Of a stretch of DNA of 64,000 bases, positions 60,952 through 62,202 are shown piece by piece (the stretch's first letter is position 1; every line of letters starts with the position of its first letter). The position numbers and the translations under genes are program-made. The DNA lies in NCBI GenBank assembly GCA_963556255.1, contig OY744615.1, positions 15,264,037-15,328,036 on the forward strand, written 5' to 3'. This stretch comes from Allolobophora icterica. Its lineage: Eukaryota; Annelida; Clitellata; Crassiclitellata; Lumbricidae. The notes beneath the pieces are model-generated. The model was not told where the DNA came from. It saw nothing but the letters and a program-made list of their open reading frames with translations, and made no database searches.

Positions 60952-61304
60952 CACCAGTTACGGGACAGACGTACAACCGAAATTATGTTGTTTCATTCGT
61001 TGTGCCAGCGAGAGCAAGAAAAGGAAGGATGGAAGGAGGATTGAGGAGGTGGGTTCCAGCCAGTGTGCCAGTAAGCGGACCGCACCACCCATCCATACCA
61101 CCTTGCGTTCGATCCATTAACCTTCTACGATAGCGTATTTTAATTTATTTATAGGGCCCTACTCGGTGAAGGCTGATATAAATCAATAGACGTACTGAAA
61201 TTGAAATGTCTTGTATGTATGATTAGATGCACTTACCAGAGAAGTGTACGCCACACAAACCACGGACATTATAGGAATCGACAGCATCAGTGGAAACCCG
61301 GTAA
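23919..61304 (-). CDS. SLC5-type sodium/solute symporter gene, 12 exons visible, 5' part missing
   Basis: Twelve minus-strand exons (listed separately) join in matching phases and spell the second half of a sodium-coupled symporter of the SLC5A5/6/8/12 type. The N-terminal TM helices lie beyond the right edge. The protein would move a small organic anion or vitamin with sodium across the plasma membrane; the substrate cannot be read from sequence. The family signature ALSTVSS is created across the junction 30,553/29,830. The intron between 55,822 and 34,454 holds a whole Polinton, yet the phases (2 and 2) still match, so the gene looks intact. The listed span covers introns; it is not one continuous reading frame. 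Confidence 0.9.
24074..25220. other. SLC5-type gene last intron
   Basis: No coding sequence seen. It holds the dispersed repeat block at about 24,655-24,705, TA/CA-rich short repeats near 24,960-25,000 and the perfect 23-bp inverted repeat listed separately. Confidence 0.6.
25057..25132. repeat. Perfect 23-bp inverted repeat (hairpin), 30-bp loop
   Basis: Arms are 25,057-25,079 and 25,110-25,132, exact reverse complements (core CAACGTGAGTAAACC). Lies in the last intron; a MITE remnant or hairpin. Confidence 0.85.
25221..25329 (-). CDS. SLC5-type gene exon: RFYCLSYMWYMIFGMLTTLL
   Basis: 109 bp, phase 0 to 1. Acceptor CTGCAG|GC, donor TTCA|GTAGGT. Family motif LYxLSYxWY followed by the last helices. 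Confidence 0.9.
25554..25880. mobile_element. Short TIR element, GTGCTGTCCA ends (hAT-like)
   Basis: GTGCTGTCCA at 25,554 and TGGACAGCAC ending 25,880 are perfect 10-bp inverted ends of a 327-bp noncoding unit in the intron 25,330-26,130. A clear target duplication is not seen. hAT-like from the end sequence only. Confidence 0.55.
26131..26343 (-). CDS. SLC5-type gene exon: TM helix and extracellular loop
   Basis: 213 bp, 71 codons, phase 0 to 0. Acceptor GTATAG|GG, donor AGG|GTAAGT. ALTGGAVTLILNIWMQVG is the helix. The following loop has CC and several N-glycosylation sequons (NRNST, GNCTG, NTSS). Confidence 0.9.
26428..26735 (+). mobile_element. tRNA-headed SINE
   Basis: The head has a tRNA-like A-box region (GTAGAGTAATGGATAAC) and B box (GATCGAATCCC). 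The body contains TCAGCCTTCAACTCGCTAGG with GGCGACG, shared with the copy at 53,800. It ends in AATAAAGAAAAGATTATTTA and then an ATT tail. Confidence 0.7.
26736..26813. repeat. (ATT)n microsatellite, SINE tail
   Basis: Uninterrupted TTA/ATT triplets directly follow the SINE. The poly-tyrosine frame here is not a gene. Confidence 0.9.
27041..27127 (-). CDS. SLC5-type gene exon: FGSVISPLFGVFVLGG
   Basis: 87 bp, 29 codons, phase 0 to 0. Acceptor CTCAG|AT, donor AAG|GTTAGA. Matches the fGxxxGPllGlFxLG helix. Confidence 0.9.
28380..28450 (-). CDS. SLC5-type gene exon: LVFGVIATSLAFLVSVLPG
   Basis: 71 bp, phase 1 to 0. Acceptor TTGCAG|TC, donor CAG|GTACGC. Encodes one TM helix. Confidence 0.9.
29718..29830 (-). 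CDS. SLC5-type gene exon: TVSSYLSGSAAMCWEDVL
   Basis: 113 bp, phase 2 to 1. Acceptor TTGACAG|T, donor TAG|GTACCT. It completes the ALSTVSS signature and continues with AAMCWEDVLKGIF, the cytosolic loop. Confidence 0.92.
30553..30641 (-). CDS. SLC5-type gene exon: SPGYAGLFLATLYGGAL
   Basis: 89 bp, phase 0 to 2. Acceptor TTTGCAG|TT, donor AAG|GTAAGA. LLPHSVMTLFANSPGYAGLF matches the LPyfVm...PGlpGLF block of the family. Confidence 0.92.
30642..34318. other. SLC5-type gene intron, 3.7 kb
   Basis: No exon recognised. 31,018-31,170 is another copy of the GCAGCCTATGGTGGATAAGC repeat. 31,680-32,235 looks like nested MITE remnants (AGAGGCGCGTTTAGAC at one edge, GTGCGCTTATAAGACC at the other, and GGGACGTCATTTGGGGGATC inside). 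32,600-34,200 is AT-rich with nothing further. Confidence 0.5.
34319..34454 (-). CDS. SLC5-type gene exon: LPGEFFIEFLAGFTGLVV (downstream of the Polinton)
   Basis: 136 bp, phase 2 to 0. Acceptor TTTCAG|A, donor CAA|GTAAGT. It encodes TILLKLPGEFFIEFLAGFTG, then YYSQIQCDPL, the family's YxxxxCDP motif. A (TA)n array (34,265-34,313) begins 5 bp into the intron. Confidence 0.92.
34455..34915. other. Intron flank left of the Polinton
   Basis: Noncoding. A LINE 3' end (TTTATATAGCGCCTCTTCAA, CTCAGAGGC) at about 34,833-34,872 lies just outside the element. The 6-bp ACGATT at 34,910-34,915 is the left target duplication. Confidence 0.7.
34910..34915. repeat. Left 6-bp target-site duplication ACGATT
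   Basis: ACGATT directly precedes AGTAGATATATTTG and recurs at 52,887-52,892 after the inverted end. Six bp is the known duplication size for Polintons. Confidence 0.93.
34916..35348 (+). repeat. Left terminal inverted repeat of Element B (about 433 bp)
   Basis: It matches the inverse of 52,435-52,886 almost base for base up to GGTCACGTG. It differs by one GGAT unit and a short duplication of the GATCGGTTAATGAG type in the right copy. It contains clustered CAAGGTCA half-sites and a GGATGAATGAATG minisatellite block. Confidence 0.95.
34936..35003. promoter_or_regulatory. Cluster of AGGTCA half-sites in the left TIR
   Basis: Seen: CCAAGGTCA, GAGGTCA, CCAAGGTCA, TTCAAGGTCA, and AGGTCAAAGGTCA at 34,991-35,003, a perfect direct repeat with 1-bp spacing. 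These are the known binding sites of metazoan nuclear receptors (TCAAGGTCA for ERR/NR5A monomers, DR1 for RXR/HNF4 types). The mirror cluster lies in the right TIR (DR1 at 52,799-52,811). Binding is inference. Confidence 0.45.
35349..37582. repeat. Element B left arm, noncoding and repeat-rich
   Basis: No supported gene. It contains: a CACG/CA microsatellite (36,181-36,238); three imperfect copies of a roughly 58-bp unit with TTCGTGGCGTCTCGTGCCTC (36,325-36,478); two copies of an 84-bp unit starting CATCATCATCAACAGTTCCT (36,538-36,706); a 440-bp low-complexity block of TTTTAATTTTTAATTTTAAT units (36,755-37,200); and about 27-bp repeats with ATATGGGTTCCATATGGGT (37,320-37,475). Confidence 0.8.
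37583..38662 (-). CDS. Fibre-like attachment protein 1: phage-type shaft with discoidin-like head
   Basis: An intact frame of 359 residues. The N-terminal 65 residues (MPVDKFGHTDVGYSER, LSQANATFLRMDG, EPTNSQDGATKNYVD) are nearly identical to the neighbouring gene. The middle has GDVMTGNLFLS and a second NPQDASTKNYVD, motifs of trimeric phage tail-fibre shafts. The C-terminal 150 residues (ITSWILNGSNDGSTFTELL, NTAYQYYRLSV, VEVLQLYVYD) look like an F5/8 type C (discoidin, galactose-binding) domain. Role by inference: receptor-binding spike on the virion vertex. It is the leftmost gene of the element, with a TATATATA run just upstream of the ATG. Confidence 0.72.
   Translation of the reverse strand: MPVDKFGHTDVGYSERIIAGGVTLSQANATFLRMDGTNAATENINLDSHKLVNVLEPTNSQDGATKNYVDINSGVNKVSKTGDVMTGNLFLSVGSDRQRNIGCKDLRGNKLFALILGNLSNKIEGYLNQPITLQSIEGFLCKVGTENIIRFGKSSSNHKIDVYQDIVMRQKSITDLKDPVNPQDASTKNYVDNALNRADNKKCHIGYIPNLEADESVTGFIASASSIVTDKYQAYGAFNSLNADGVNGTWIADSRSILNVWLQIKCPDPVKIWRIALKAIRRNRGAYQITSWILNGSNDGSTFTELLRSTQALLNIDSAPSFFNLSTNTAYQYYRLSVTSNPSHTVVGVEVLQLYVYDT
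38784..39473 (-). CDS. Fibre-like attachment protein 2 (shorter paralogue)
   Basis: 229 residues. The first 65 residues nearly match fibre 1, also at the DNA level. The central shaft (GDVMTGNLF to the second NYVD) is missing, and the discoidin-like head (IDTASWALSGRNDDDSTFTR, NTAYQYYRFTK, VGLHSIQLYIYD) has diverged strongly. A conserved foot with a variable head is what tandem receptor-binding modules look like. TATATATA precedes the ATG. No lesion. Confidence 0.72.
   Translation of the reverse strand: MPVDKFGHTDVGYSERVIAGEVTLSQANATFLRMDGTNAATENINLDSHKLVNVLEPTNSQDGATKYYVDNAHKKCYLGYIPNLETDESSTGFVASASSHIDGYRAYGAFNSLNADGLNGSWVSNVALNSWIQIKCPESVKIWRIALKAIDNVYRIDTASWALSGRNDDDSTFTRLLTSTTPLLRTATAPSFFNISTNTAYQYYRFTKTPIPGQINVGLHSIQLYIYDT
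39514..39960 (-). CDS. Adenain-like maturation cysteine protease
   Basis: 148 residues, intact. The triad order of the adenovirus/Ulp1 clan is visible: H73 in GTHWVCWIKK, D90 in KYFDGYGLPP, C123 in VFCGHLCLYVL, with Q116 before it. Short for the clan but complete. In adenoviruses this protease cleaves capsid precursors at (M/I/L)xGG-x or (M/I/L)xGx-G sites during maturation. Likely substrates here are the pVI-like (VIGG|A) and pX-like (VEGG|F, IMGS|G) proteins. It lies between the fibres and the polymerase. Confidence 0.86.
   Translation of the reverse strand: MSFRSVTEIDVCGVVLPNVPLSNIQLLDGAKKKLNITNFRGVFLRDELPERPSRPTNESGILNLDKSSGSGTHWVCWIKKKGEISAKYFDGYGLPPPTELLKYLRRPVDYNSERIQPDNEVFCGHLCLYVLKMMDDGANFQEVIKGLF
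39992..43769 (-). pseudogene. Protein-primed DNA polymerase B with N-terminal SAP-like motif, one frameshift (B copy)
   Basis: The main frame (40,383-43,769, 1,128 codons) begins with a SAP-like DNA-binding motif (VTELRVMAKRSGMVGYWKL). It carries exonuclease motif YADFESF (about residue 450), zinc motif CHICGGALGTDRVRDHCH (554), FHNLSGYDSH, motif A YLDANNLYGWAM (858), motif B FFKLMNNSVFGKT (1,001) and motif C FTDTDSL (1,101). Just after motif C, near 40,430-40,440, the frame is lost. The C-terminal 150 residues (NKKVIGMFKDES, KGIKQNVVKKT, LAYGHYSL) continue in another frame to 39,992. A single-base indel explains it; sequencing error is possible. Confidence 0.92.
43874..44416 (-). CDS. SAP domain, coiled-coil repeat and NUMOD1-like protein
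   Basis: 180 residues. An N-terminal SAP-like helix-turn-helix (LPELRSLLVQHNVKGCAHL) is followed by a highly charged repeat (QKEYRKEYQKEYQKGYWKEY) coded by about 15-bp tandem repeats (44,145-44,225). The C-terminal domain is VEILDLETGDVVVYPSIYKA followed by AKAHGQNAPIIEWY and RYKIKVYD, the pattern of NUMOD1-type DNA-binding modules of homing endonucleases. A DNA-binding, perhaps terminal-protein or chromatin-like, role is inference. The start may instead be ATG 44,389. Placed between polymerase and hexon. Confidence 0.65.
   Translation of the reverse strand: MFTYISNKKMKLPELRSLLVQHNVKGCAHLNKPELIALLSAMEICVQDNSEKEKLEKLERRQRQELQKEQQKEYRKEYQKEYQKGYWKEYRKERTLKRNFQEGAYDRARYIRNQPKKVEILDLETGDVVVYPSIYKAAKAHGQNAPIIEWYNGKVWRNRYKIKVYDSINNKTIDSVVNEL
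44497..45798 (-). CDS. Polinton major capsid protein (hexon), complete
   Basis: 433 residues, intact. N-terminal YEFHEYEPTARTNLNTTGEI, IELQDLFSHPSESYLLFEGR and the C-terminal block YPLMIFDVSKQSERLKSSVV, AYAIVISDKLLELQSDGQK are hallmarks of the Polinton double jelly-roll hexon. It assembles as trimers into the icosahedral shell. It lies between the SAP/NUMOD1-like gene and the pVI-like gene. It confirms the partial copy at the left edge of the window. Confidence 0.9.
   Translation of the reverse strand: MQSDILRFTEQPLTDESIERYEFHEYEPTARTNLNTTGEIRINIELQDLFSHPSESYLLFEGRLTKADNTAYVNADAVAVTNNGLMHLFSQISYSLSNQEIETLFHPGQATTMLGLLKYPNDFQLAQGLNQLWYKDSGATAVVAENTGFAVRQQYLIRKPTAKGTFSFIVALKHIFGFCDDYDKIVYGLKHTLTLVRKADDDAIFRGHDAAAGKVAIEKISWFMPHVIPSDMEKMQLYKTIESKASLAVAYRARQCDTITVPQSTTFSWRLSVKTSPEKPRYIIVGFQTSRDGNQEANPSIFDHCDLKNMYVMMNQERYPAVDYNLSFPNQQFSRAYRAAATFSEKFYGMDQLITQSNITPSDYKELYPLMIFDVSKQSERLKSSVVDIQIKAIFNTAVPAETEAYAIVISDKLLELQSDGQKLNVVYGRSSS
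45848..46369 (-). pseudogene. pVI-like minor virion protein, interrupted by a TAA (B copy)
   Basis: ATG 46,369 opens with a basic cluster (TKRRYKKQ), then VIGG and an amphipathic helix AGIFDVVAGFFKNLF, then an alanine/lysine-rich helical region. TAA at 46,090-46,088 stops it after 93 codons. The same frame then continues open for 79 more codons (LPAFSAFQPQLN, ESKDVLTRLINDGARS, AIRIQDLVRRLNGAGLKVA) to TAG at 45,848. The Element A copy has a comparable C-terminal part without a stop, so TAA is probably a nonsense mutation. Role: lytic peptide delivered after protease cleavage, by analogy with adenovirus pVI. Confidence 0.68.
46373..47305 (-). CDS. Conserved Polinton protein of unknown function (B copy)
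   Basis: 310 residues, intact. The N-terminal helical part (AKRDFIVEEFLKSKKNIRQN, LTRLYKPIVDSQSTISKEQ) is followed by a domain with IYEGTPGLWELLTMAKPDES and a C-terminal block DPNALIEMLSLRMASFEAGN, VRNEIVGICDELLRQGAIN. The last block matches the Element A protein. Its stop is 3 bp before the pVI-like ATG. No enzyme motif; structural or scaffold function is a guess. Confidence 0.75.
   Translation of the reverse strand: MSFLKITDPAKRDFIVEEFLKSKKNIRQNFLSERLGDIGLQRELTRLYKPIVDSQSTISKEQKALLSTIKENSADTANALKALPASISTSLKAILFPQYPSIQAYGEDPVGLEDIKTLEIGDIAVKYLQQYASDKKTVDTTFGINSKDGQFYIGDSPISIDGNNVTVGDRPKIYEGTPGLWELLTMAKPDESIFNANDREEYAEILKITNAMRQPKNPSKPKSSRSLKYKNIIKPIWDSMMSKAQGKGIGLQSIVIPQDPNALIEMLSLRMASFEAGNTGVRNEIVGICDELLRQGAINKNEYKNIMLLI
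47391..47927 (-). CDS. Polinton membrane protein with two TM segments
   Basis: 178 residues. An N-terminal charged coiled coil (IQKEIEQERDKRTALSTKYR) precedes hydrophobic stretches at about 51-68 and 72-98 (ALATVIATPAIAIATG, GVGLLIIIGG), then a lysine-rich helical tail. The shape is a hairpin membrane protein, perhaps in an internal virion membrane or for lysis. I do not recognise a named family. A (TTA)n run precedes the ATG. Confidence 0.6.
   Translation of the reverse strand: MEYKQIENSAQSYRFKKINEIQKEIEQERDKRTALSTKYRRNIRMISIIDNALIVTVMGLSSSGLAALATVIATPAIAIATGTAVGVGLLIIIGGQVSKKLALKLTKHEKIKTLAEAKLNTISSLISKALVDDNISDVEYSLILSEFVKFNDMKEKIKNKTKVSTEKLTFNENVLTGT
47955..48356 (-). CDS. Small beta-rich protein, dUTPase-fold-like without catalytic motifs
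   Basis: 133 residues, intact. The spacing and pattern of ITIQPRSSVSQELGFGVRLT, RGVCLVSLRQALKEK and VITIQNNSDSVVIINEKDSL follow the dUTPase barrel (PxG...TGf, pRSGLA, ikVvlxNxs...I..GdrIaqL). The catalytic GxIDxxYRG motif and the RSG serine are not there. So it may be a non-enzymatic dUTPase-fold protein, or the likeness may be chance. It sits in the virion block with its own TATATATA leader. Confidence 0.45.
   Translation of the reverse strand: MSGYGMPIHKFITKRNSPRRVRTRPESVFWLPKEVTHRAIRQPGSQRWEIFAQGVITIQPRSSVSQELGFGVRLTRGVCLVSLRQALKEKRCSLQDSTICEDVEDIVITIQNNSDSVVIINEKDSLCYINYHV
48395..49017 (-). pseudogene. pX/pVI-like membrane-active virion protein, one frameshift
   Basis: ATG 49,017 starts MSRYTNTKVNVSDGQKDKIK and RAVESGTGTSIRLTHGDLSG, then the frame stops at 48,886. 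A second frame goes on through the same point (INKMAKAYQNGTGTTIKMSK, VEGG, FLPALLPLLATAGKFLL, LPSLATGALSGLASTG) to 48,395. The two halves repeat the same kind of KIKxAxxSGTGTxIxLx unit, so they are one gene broken by a one-base deletion in a G run near 48,889. The tail has GLYLKPWSGSG-type repeats. VEGG|F and IMGS|G fit the adenain consensus. Likely a virion core or membrane-active protein. Confidence 0.72.
49068..49859 (-). CDS. Polinton minor capsid protein (penton), B copy
   Basis: I start at ATG 49,859 (MEARLEKIVLNTEKI), as the longer frame from 49,928 overlaps the ATPase end and runs through TATATATA leader sequence. 263 residues. LVNLETYNSFPNIYSLNNKF, PEGSYEIVDINEHIQRI, YSFFPNVGPGYKIIEVPVNL, KLTDQNGKLINLRGEKLSIR align with the Element A penton. 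Single jelly-roll vertex protein. Intact. Confidence 0.87.
   Translation of the reverse strand: MEARLEKIVLNTEKIARNTEPKESFSILVSERSTQIRTKFNPLIQLDKNKKYEMCLVNLETYNSFPNIYSLNNKFAYSPDNGKTWFTIEIPEGSYEIVDINEHIQRIMKQSGHFDETGDAYCITLQANNNTLKSVLDIGANYQVNMTIENSIRTVLGFNSRVYSEGYNESENIVNIMNVNSLRVTSDVIGSSYSNGTTENIIYSFFPNVGPGYKIIEVPVNLVYLPITLFTISAMETKLTDQNGKLINLRGEKLSIRFQIREV
49894..50676 (-). CDS. Genome-packaging ATPase (FtsK/HerA, A32-like), B copy
   Basis: 260 residues. Walker A is GKSACGKT at residues 31-38 (same position as in Element A), Walker B is LMIFDD near 140, with GRHSNVDSFYLAQNYFKLPR and the C-terminal HGFVVIDLTSKKNNGKYRSG. Compared with the A copy, about 30 residues are inserted before Walker B (region VVEEMAKSTVKKSDMNCRFF). 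Motor for DNA packaging into the capsid. Divergent from the PLA2-integrase gene. Confidence 0.92.
   Translation of the reverse strand: MEVKDLSWNDETSKRFNNPLLPRSIRGLIVGKSACGKTTLLLNLLLNPGWLDYDSLQVFGRSLFQPEYKILKKAFEEKLSKEAIVNLFGCQDEIARLNVSPALVVEEMAKSTVKKSDMNCRFFETSEEVPDPRDLNQHKKNLMIFDDLQLEKQNKCESYYIRGRHSNVDSFYLAQNYFKLPRQTIRKNSNFICLFRQDLKNINNIYNDHVGVDDMPKDEFVKLCKTAWERPHGFVVIDLTSKKNNGKYRSGLDTFYMPSA
50677..50710. promoter_or_regulatory. Compact divergent intergenic region, ATPase / PLA2-integrase (B)
   Basis: 34 bp between the two ATGs, AT-rich (TTTTTAATTATAAAAATAG), the counterpart of 3,520-3,557 in Element A. Confidence 0.4.
50711..52192 (+). CDS. Zinc ribbon-PLA2-integrase-chromodomain protein
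   Basis: 493 residues in one frame; the start may be the sixth codon (MYCVKCKRETES). Zinc ribbon C8, C11, C36, C39. PLA2-like domain with calcium loop FTGPGTRL (85-92) and catalytic YSHDLAYD (117-124). From about 190 a retrovirus-like integrase: KWTDELAEQLHKPV, D222 in WAADLIDM, D284 in LWVDKGKEFY, E314 in SSVIERWNRT. An SH3-like part (FSIGDKVRISKKKKF) follows. A chromodomain (YRIEKIIRRRGKKSFVKWL with SFNSWV) ends the protein. It joins an entry enzyme and the insertion enzyme in one ORF, on the only plus-strand gene of the element. The chromodomain may direct insertion to host chromatin. Confidence 0.9.
   Translation: MYMEQMYCVKCKRETESRNIQNIISKNKRIMLKGVCVDCGKTKTRFVSTAKKGGDLVGSLNSATKNIKLPWSKFPGELHLPGHSFTGPGTRLDLRLNPDGSPKDWSQPVDRVDRAAYSHDLAYDQYSDTAARNAADRVMVNELNNINNPTLRERIERAIVKPILATKANLGLGLGTSDSKSAVKPSQKWTDELAEQLHKPVIRHFTKRKVYVKGVDDTWAADLIDMQSFAKYNNGVKYLLGVIDIFSKYGWLVPIKDKSGKSVFDAFTKIFFSSGRKPEKLWVDKGKEFYNKDVKSIGIQLYSIENEEKSSVIERWNRTMKEKMFKYFTANSTRKYIDVLENMVARYNNTRHSSIKMTPIKASMKINETIVWKNLYGGLHLKPPDKPKFSIGDKVRISKKKKFFEKGYTPRWTEEVFTVTKIQYTDPPTYKITDYNGEEIQGTFYEQELQKTTQEVYRIEKIIRRRGKKSFVKWLGYPESFNSWVDNETLTTL
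52193..52434. other. Element B right arm, noncoding
   Basis: 242 bp between the integrase stop and the inverted repeat; no gene or clear signal seen. Confidence 0.7.
52435..52886 (-). repeat. Right terminal inverted repeat of Element B (about 452 bp)
   Basis: Inverse of 34,916-35,348 with one extra GGAT unit and a short internal duplication near its inner edge. It ends ...TATATCTACT, followed by ACGATT. It holds the mirrored AGGTCA cluster. Confidence 0.95.
52887..52892. repeat. Right 6-bp target-site duplication ACGATT
   Basis: Exact copy of 34,910-34,915. Confidence 0.93.
52893..53797. repeat. Intron flank with a dispersed repeat and (CAGA)n
   Basis: About 53,115-53,625 is a repeat with two related halves (GTTTTGGGCCGGGACACCAT and GTTTTGGCCCGGGAGACCAT), ending in an uninterrupted CAGA array (53,546-53,602) and TTTATTTATATAGAT. 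It is probably a retroposon 3' part. No coding exon seen. Confidence 0.6.
53798..54080 (+). mobile_element. tRNA-headed SINE, second copy
   Basis: Head with GGTTGAATGGCAACACGCAT and B box GGGTTCGATAGCC, then the shared body TCAGCCTTCCATTCCCTACG with GGCGACG and AAATGAGCAGTAG, and a tail AATAAACGAATATCGTTATT followed by ATT-rich sequence. Confidence 0.7.
54081..55263 (-). pseudogene. LINE N-terminal coding fragment split by a small transposon
   Basis: Minus frame 55,263-54,927 encodes GICGVCFSEWKLHHKNGLVH, RHGPRNNPCPGS and HPSLQVRLLKHIPKAARHSL. It resumes at 54,387-54,140 with RPIGLILWDPLSPLPWQHLL, AFGSLTLAQ and GSKRHNLTAKIK. This is the cysteine/HGPR-CPGS head and following region of an invertebrate LINE ORF. 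The reverse transcriptase is absent. Confidence 0.62.
54388..54918. mobile_element. 531-bp TIR element with 8-bp target duplication GCATAGGC
   Basis: GCATAGGC at 54,380-54,387 and 54,919-54,926. The ends GGTAGCACGACACTTAATACC-like and the inverse GGTTTGGTGACATTTAATACC-like match, and internal units such as GACACTTAATACC and GTGTCATAGGGA repeat many times at both ends. No coding capacity. Confidence 0.82.
55264..55821. other. Intron spacer with (ATT)n array
   Basis: ATT triplets run uninterrupted at about 55,588-55,667. Nothing coding. Confidence 0.7.
55822..55962 (-). CDS. SLC5-type gene exon: NPTVRHTFWGILFGG (upstream of the Polinton)
   Basis: 141 bp, phase 2 to 2. Acceptor TTTTCAG|C, donor CT|GTAAGT. 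It encodes SPNPTVRHTFWGILFGG and GLSQSAVQRYSS, strong symporter motifs (RHTFW, QxxVQRY). This is the last exon before the Polinton. Confidence 0.93.
55963..58405. other. Intron with a LINE remnant and a MITE
   Basis: 56,036-56,370 on the plus strand contains a broken SRLWNELVPEFR-like LINE remnant in another frame from the open one. The hAT-type MITE is listed separately. Otherwise nothing seen. Confidence 0.5.
57379..57745. mobile_element. hAT-type MITE, 367 bp
   Basis: Starts CAGAGTTTTTCAAACTGTGG and the inverse of the end reads CAGTAGTTTTCAAACTTTTT. It is flanked by CTCTAAAC (57,371-57,378) and CTCTAAAA (57,746-57,753), an 8-bp duplication with one mismatch, as expected for hAT. Noncoding. 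A decayed copy lies at 15,450. Confidence 0.82.
58406..58479 (-). CDS. SLC5-type gene exon: GTIAVGGIGSVLEYAGKEGR
   Basis: 74 bp. Acceptor TTCCTAG|GG. The donor GA|GTTAGT gives phase 2, which fits the next exon; an alternative GTTGAG donor 5 bp earlier would break the frame. GG...GR matches the family loop. Confidence 0.82.
58480..59675. repeat. Intron with retroposon tails
   Basis: A CAATTCAATTCAATT array at 58,576-58,600 followed by AATAAATCTTTATTGCC is a minus-oriented retroposon end. AATAAACGAATATTTGATTT at 59,585-59,606 is a plus-oriented one. No exon seen. Confidence 0.55.
59676..59756 (-). CDS. SLC5-type gene exon: GGMRAVIWTDVFQF
   Basis: 81 bp, 27 codons, phase 0 to 0. Acceptor GAAG|GGTGG, donor CAG|GTAAAG. 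GGMRAVIWTDVFQFFAMIGG is the most conserved loop and helix of sodium/solute symporters. Confidence 0.92.
59757..61236. repeat. Intron with nested palindromes and (GA)n
   Basis: Inverted pairs: 60,520-60,547 with 60,687-60,714 (26 of 28 match), and 60,540-60,567 with 60,718-60,745 (perfect 28 bp). From 60,746 a GC-rich stretch with CAGA and GA microsatellites (60,790-60,955) follows. No exon supported. Confidence 0.65.
61237..61304 (-). CDS. SLC5-type gene exon: TGFPLMLSIPIMSVVCVAYT
   Basis: 68 bp. Acceptor CACAG|TT, donor CTG|GTAAGT. It corresponds to the TM helix before the conserved GG-AVIWTD loop; VTG...YTSL fits the family. Starts in phase 1, ends in phase 0. Confidence 0.85.
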
Positions 61305-62202
61305 CTGTGTCAAGTGTATAAAAGTAAAATATTATTCGTGTATTCGACGTAAATTCTAAACGCTCACGTTGAACAGTAGGCTTGAATTTGCCTCCTTCTT
61401 AATAATCTAATGTTTATTTTATCTATTCTAATCTGGTATATTTTGGCATAGATATACATGTACACCATAATTTTCACCATTTTCGTAATGCAACAGGAAT
61501 CAGTCGATGGTCACTGCTACATTCTGGCATTGAATCTTATGTTCGTATAATTTGATAGATTTGACAGTTGATGTTACTCTGACGTAAATTCCTTAATAAA
61601 AAACTGCCAGACATGTTCAACTATTAAACTCCAGTATAGTTTAGATATAGCACTCTAAGTACACCTCAATCATCTACGTACAGTGTTGTACACAGATCTT
61701 ACCTAACCAATATCTGTGTAAACAACTAGTATAATTCAATACCTAATTCAAACTTCCCTTTTGGATGTTTTTTAGGCCTCTTGCTTGTTCTATCTAAATA
61801 TTGTTACACCTTATATAGAATAGAATGGAATATTCTTTATTGGAACCAACTGCAAACCGCGTTTTGGTGTACAGCAAAGTTAACATATTTATACAGACAT
61901 CATTATGATGCTGGTTTTCTTCAGATGCTTATAATTAATTAGCTAAAGCTTAATTAAAACATATATTTGTCTTGTTGATGCTATAAATAATAATGGACAC
62001 GACACCTAAAGAACTACTCCACTGGTTGTAAGGATTTATTTTAACTAGGGGCCCTATTAGCGAAACGGTTACTTCCTTTGGGTACTCCCATTATCACTGG
62101 ATGTAACATGTACTTGTTATTTTCATGCCTATATGTTTATGGTGAACAATAAAAGCATTTTGATTGATTGAATATATATATACACACTTGATTGAATATA
62201 TA
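61305..62202. other. Intron upstream of the first visible SLC5-type exon
   Basis: Upstream exons are not recognised in the window. A retroposon-type end (TAGAATGGAATATTCTTTAT) lies at 61,825-61,845 and another tail at 62,146-62,170. Confidence 0.5.

Noticed and set aside
60743..61120. 125-codon frame with Arg/Glu/Thr repeats
   Set aside because: Driven by GA/CAGA simple repeats within an SLC5-type intron.
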